Below are positions 61,322-64,000 of a stretch of DNA of 64,000 nt, one piece after another (positions within the stretch are counted from its first letter, which is position 1; each line of letters starts with the position of its first letter). Position numbers and translations under genes: made by a program. Below the pieces are notes generated by a model. It was not told the DNA's origin. It ran no database searches and worked only from the letters and a program-made list of their open reading frames with translations. The DNA lies in contig NZ_JAGINT010000002.1 of the NCBI RefSeq assembly GCF_017876295.1, positions 1,736,001 to 1,800,000 of the forward strand. The letters are read 5' to 3'. The DNA comes from Kribbella aluminosa (GTDB taxonomy: Bacteria > Actinomycetota > Actinomycetes > Propionibacteriales > Kribbellaceae).

Positions 61322-63508
61322 GTGAGGCGGACTCTGGGGCTGACGGTCGCCGTCGGAGTGGTGGCGGCAGGACTCGCAGCGGGCGGCGGGCAGGCGATGG
61401 CGGAGCGCGGGTCGGTGGTGCGGGGCACGTACTCGGCAGGCGCCGCGCACGCGTGGCAGCCGTTGCCGACGACGTACGTCGGGAACGACGGGCCGGCCGG
61501 TACGACGATCGTCGTGGACCCGAGCGCCGCCCGGCAGCGGTACACCGGGGTCGGGTTCTCGCTCGACGAGACCAGCGTGTCGAACCTCTGGAAGCTGACG
61601 CCCGAGCAGCGCGACCGGGCGGTCCGGCTGCTGGTCGACCCGAAGACCGGCGCCGGGTTCGACCGGTTCCGGCTGACGATCGGCAGCCCGGACCTGATCG
61701 AGCACCTGCCGTTCTGGTCGTACGACGAGCCGCCGGCCGGGATCGCCGAGGACCGGGACCTGAAGTACTTCTCGATCAAGCGGGACGTCGACCTGCACAT
61801 CGTCGACACCGTGAAGCTGATCCAGAAGTACAACCCGCGGGCGACGTTCTTCGCCTCGGCGTGGAGCGCGCCCGCCTGGATGAAGACCAACAACCGGTTC
61901 ACCGGCGAGGTCGCGCTGCAGCCGGGCAGTACGACGTCGTACTACCAGGTCGGCAAGCTCCGCGACGACTGCATCGACGTGTTCGCGAAGTACTACGCGA
62001 AGTACCTGCAGGCGTATGCGAAGTACGGGATCGACGTCGACGCGCTGACGCTGCTCAACGAGCCGGGGATCGACGTCGTCTACCCGGCGATGGACATCAG
62101 CGTCGCGCAGCAGCAGAAGCTCGCGGTCGCGATCAAGCGCGAGGTGCGGCGGGCCGGGCTGCGGACCCAGCTGTACGTGCACGACTTCAACTTCTGGGAC
62201 TGGCGGGACCCGAACAGTACGGCGACCAAGAACTACCACCGGATCTTCGACGACCCGAAGACCCGGGCCGCGGCGGACGCGCTCGCGTTCCACCCGTACT
62301 GGGGCGACCCGACGGTGATGCGGGACGCGTACGAGGAGTTCGGAAAGCCTGTGGAGATGACGGAAACCAGCGATCTGAATCCGGAAACGATTCTCGACTA
62401 CTTCCGCCTGGACGCGTCGTCGTACGTGATGTGGGCGCAGACCACCGACCAGGACGGCGGAACGCTGCACTGGACGCCGGCCCGGGACAACAACGTCGAC
62501 TGGGCCGAGGTCGGCCGGACGACGAAGTGGCCGAACCGGCTGGTGACCGTGAACACGAGTACGAAAACGTTTTCGGTCCGGGACGAGCTGTATGCGATGG
62601 GGCAGTTCGCGAAGTACCTCGGGCCGGAGCACACGCGGGTCGAGTCGAGCGGTACGGCGAACGGGATCAGCAACGTGGTGTTCAAGGACGCGGGGGACAA
62701 CTTCGTCGCGATTGTTGGGAACGCCAACGCAACACCGAGCACGGTACGGATCACGCTGGCGGGCAGGTCGTTCGCGGTGACCGTGCCGGCTGGTGCGTAC
62801 GCGACGTACCGCTGGCACGGTCAGGTGCCGCACCGGAGTCATGCGCCGCGGTTCCAGGACGTCCAGCCGGTGATCGCCGACCAGTACCGGACCACGCAGT
62901 TCCAGTTGCGGGCGACCGATCGCGACGGCGATCGGCTGGCGTACTACGCGACCGACCTGCCGGCCGGTGTCACGCTCGACGCCGTCACCGGGTTGGTGAC
63001 CGTTCATCCAACGGTTTCCGGCGAGCAGAATCTCAAGTTCCGGGTCACCGACGGCGCGGCGCACGACGACGTCACGGTGCTGGTCACAACGAGGCCGCAC
63101 GGTGCGCCGGCGGGGGAGCGGATCGAGGCGGAGTCGTACGTCGCCCAGCACGGCTGGACCGAGGGCGGCGCGAACTTCATCGAGAGCAACCCGGCGGCGA
63201 GCGGCGGGAAGAACGTCGGGTGGACGGCGGCGGGGAACTGGCTGCAGTACCGCGTGGACGTCGCGCAAGGGACGTACAACCTCGAACTCCGGGTCGCCAA
63301 CGGATCCGGTGCCCCGGCTCCCGATGCGATCTCGATCCGCGACGCCAGTGGTGCTGTCCTCAGCAAAGTCACGGTCCCCGATACCGGAGGCTGGGCCGGC
63401 TATCAGTCGATCAGCACCCGGATTCCACTTCCGGCAGGCGACCAGCCGCTCACCGTCTACTGCGAGACCGGCGGCTTCAACCTCGACTACCTCCAGTTGA
63501 GCAGCTAG
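61322..63508 (+). CDS. Secreted GH30 glycosidase with Ig-like and CBM6-like domains
   Basis: A 728-residue exported enzyme starting at GTG with GGAGG six bases upstream; the Sec signal ends near AMA at residue 27. The GH30 barrel (about 60-420) has YTGVGFSLDETSVSNLW near 75, FFASAWSAPAWMK near 178, the acid/base glutamate in TLLNEPG at residue 247 and the nucleophile in VEMTETSD at 348. The usual GH30 beta-side domain follows to about 500. A putative Ig/cadherin-like domain (DVQPVIADQYRTTQFQLRAT) and a CBM6-like domain (RIEAESYVAQHGWTEGG to GGFNLDYLQL) end the protein. It probably hydrolyses a beta-1,6-glucan or related polymer. Confidence 0.92.
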   Translation: MRRTLGLTVAVGVVAAGLAAGGGQAMAERGSVVRGTYSAGAAHAWQPLPTTYVGNDGPAGTTIVVDPSAARQRYTGVGFSLDETSVSNLWKLTPEQRDRAVRLLVDPKTGAGFDRFRLTIGSPDLIEHLPFWSYDEPPAGIAEDRDLKYFSIKRDVDLHIVDTVKLIQKYNPRATFFASAWSAPAWMKTNNRFTGEVALQPGSTTSYYQVGKLRDDCIDVFAKYYAKYLQAYAKYGIDVDALTLLNEPGIDVVYPAMDISVAQQQKLAVAIKREVRRAGLRTQLYVHDFNFWDWRDPNSTATKNYHRIFDDPKTRAAADALAFHPYWGDPTVMRDAYEEFGKPVEMTETSDLNPETILDYFRLDASSYVMWAQTTDQDGGTLHWTPARDNNVDWAEVGRTTKWPNRLVTVNTSTKTFSVRDELYAMGQFAKYLGPEHTRVESSGTANGISNVVFKDAGDNFVAIVGNANATPSTVRITLAGRSFAVTVPAGAYATYRWHGQVPHRSHAPRFQDVQPVIADQYRTTQFQLRATDRDGDRLAYYATDLPAGVTLDAVTGLVTVHPTVSGEQNLKFRVTDGAAHDDVTVLVTTRPHGAPAGERIEAESYVAQHGWTEGGANFIESNPAASGGKNVGWTAAGNWLQYRVDVAQGTYNLELRVANGSGAPAPDAISIRDASGAVLSKVTVPDTGGWAGYQSISTRIPLPAGDQPLTVYCETGGFNLDYLQLSS

Positions 63509-63563
63509 CGAATTGGTCAGGAATCGAGAAGCGGGCCGGCTGCCGGATACCTAGCTTTGAGGC

Positions 63564-64000
63564 ATGACAACTCTTGGCGGTGTGGTGCTGGAAGTGACCG
63601 ACGTTGCGTCGGCGGAGCGATTCCTGACGGATGCGTTCGGGCTGGACGACCGTGTACGGGCGCGTGAGTCCAGCGCGGAAACGAACGGTTTCCGTGGGTT
63701 CACGGTGTCGCTGACCGTGGGACAGCCGAGTACGGTGACCAGTCTGTTCGAGTCGGCGGTCGCCGCCGGCGCGACGGTGGTGAAGCCGGTGACCAAGTCG
63801 CTGTGGGGGTACGGCGGCGTGGTGCAGGCGCCGGACGGGACGATCTGGAAGGTGGCCACGTCGGCGAAGAAGGACACCGGTCCGGCGACGCGCGAGATCG
63901 ACTCCGTCGTACTGCTGCTCGGTTGCGAGGATGTGGCCGAGAGCAAGAAGTTCTACGTGGACCACGGGCTGACCGTGGCGAGAAGCTTCGGACGCAAGTA
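63564..64000 (+). CDS. VOC (glyoxalase/dioxygenase) superfamily protein, cut by window end
   Basis: The first 145 residues of a vicinal oxygen chelate protein, with TGAGG before the ATG. Two repeats are visible: TLGGVVLEVTDVASAERFLT at the N-terminus and IDSVVLLLGCEDVAESKKFY near residue 113. The first module ends with GYGGVVQAPDGTIWKVA. A two-domain protein of more than 200 residues is expected. Family only; the substrate is unknown. Confidence 0.85.
   Translation, partial: MTTLGGVVLEVTDVASAERFLTDAFGLDDRVRARESSAETNGFRGFTVSLTVGQPSTVTSLFESAVAAGATVVKPVTKSLWGYGGVVQAPDGTIWKVATSAKKDTGPATREIDSVVLLLGCEDVAESKKFYVDHGLTVARSFGRK

Noticed and set aside
61061-63268. Minus-strand open frame of about 735 codons, and a plus-strand one of about 704 codons
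   Set aside because: Both overlap the GH30 gene in other frames and show no recognisable motif.

Overview
The window is high-GC DNA with GTG and TTG starts, Tat and lipoprotein exports, an F420-type luciferase-like oxidoreductase, CGNR zinc-finger proteins and many sugar ABC importers. It looks like the chromosome of a soil actinomycete, probably Kribbella or a close relative (Propionibacteriales). The genus is an inference from gene style, not from a marker gene. No rRNA, complete tRNA, CRISPR array or intact mobile element was found.

Layout. (1) 0.1-4.6 kb holds housekeeping genes: an M20 amidohydrolase, a TRIC/YicG-type membrane protein, a type II NADH dehydrogenase broken by one base, and a lactate dehydrogenase-like protein. 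(2) 4.6-6.4 kb is a decayed piece of an integrative conjugative element: the C-terminal part of a TraG/VirD4 coupling protein with two frameshifts, a small downstream gene, and a tRNA 3' end that may mark the old attachment site. (3) 6.4-15.9 kb is a sugar locus: DeoR regulator and GH4 enzyme on one strand, and PfkB kinase, ABC importer and a large secreted PIG-L deacetylase on the other. (4) 16.0-23.9 kb is a LacI-controlled operon: importer, WbsX/GH99-like enzyme, LacI regulator and secreted GH2-LamG enzyme. (5) 24.0-29.9 kb holds a secreted beta-helix protein, a third importer and an AraC regulator. (6) 30.0-30.9 kb holds an LLM oxidoreductase.

(7) 31.0-54.9 kb is the most unusual part, a catabolic island bounded on both sides by CGNR zinc-finger genes. 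It carries an operon of SDR, Gfo/Idh/MocA, amidohydrolase, M20 deacylase and PLP dehydratase genes, and a second divergent SDR. It also has a secreted hyaluronidase-like (GH56-like) protein, a secreted DUF4838-type glycosidase, a LplB/YtcP-type importer with a large binding protein, and a GntR/UTRA regulator. A coupled trio follows (FAD oxidoreductase, alpha/alpha-toroid protein, SGNH hydrolase), then three coupled Gfo/Idh/MocA genes and a cytoplasmic GH67/GH20-like protein. Three copies of a TTGGTCnAGACCA-like operator tie the secreted enzymes, the importer and the trio to the GntR regulator. (8) 55-64 kb holds a membrane esterase, a frameshifted polysaccharide deacetylase, a DMFase-like lipoprotein, small unknowns, a DUF1345 membrane protein, a secreted GH30-CBM enzyme and the start of a VOC protein.

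Together the window reads as a set of polysaccharide and oligosaccharide utilisation loci: secreted glycosidases feed binding-protein importers, and cytoplasmic glycosidases and dehydrogenases process the products under local regulators. None of the four importers has its own ATPase, so a shared MsiK-like ATPase elsewhere is implied. At least five single-base disruptions lie at the two ends of the window, so sequencing error should be separated from real decay.
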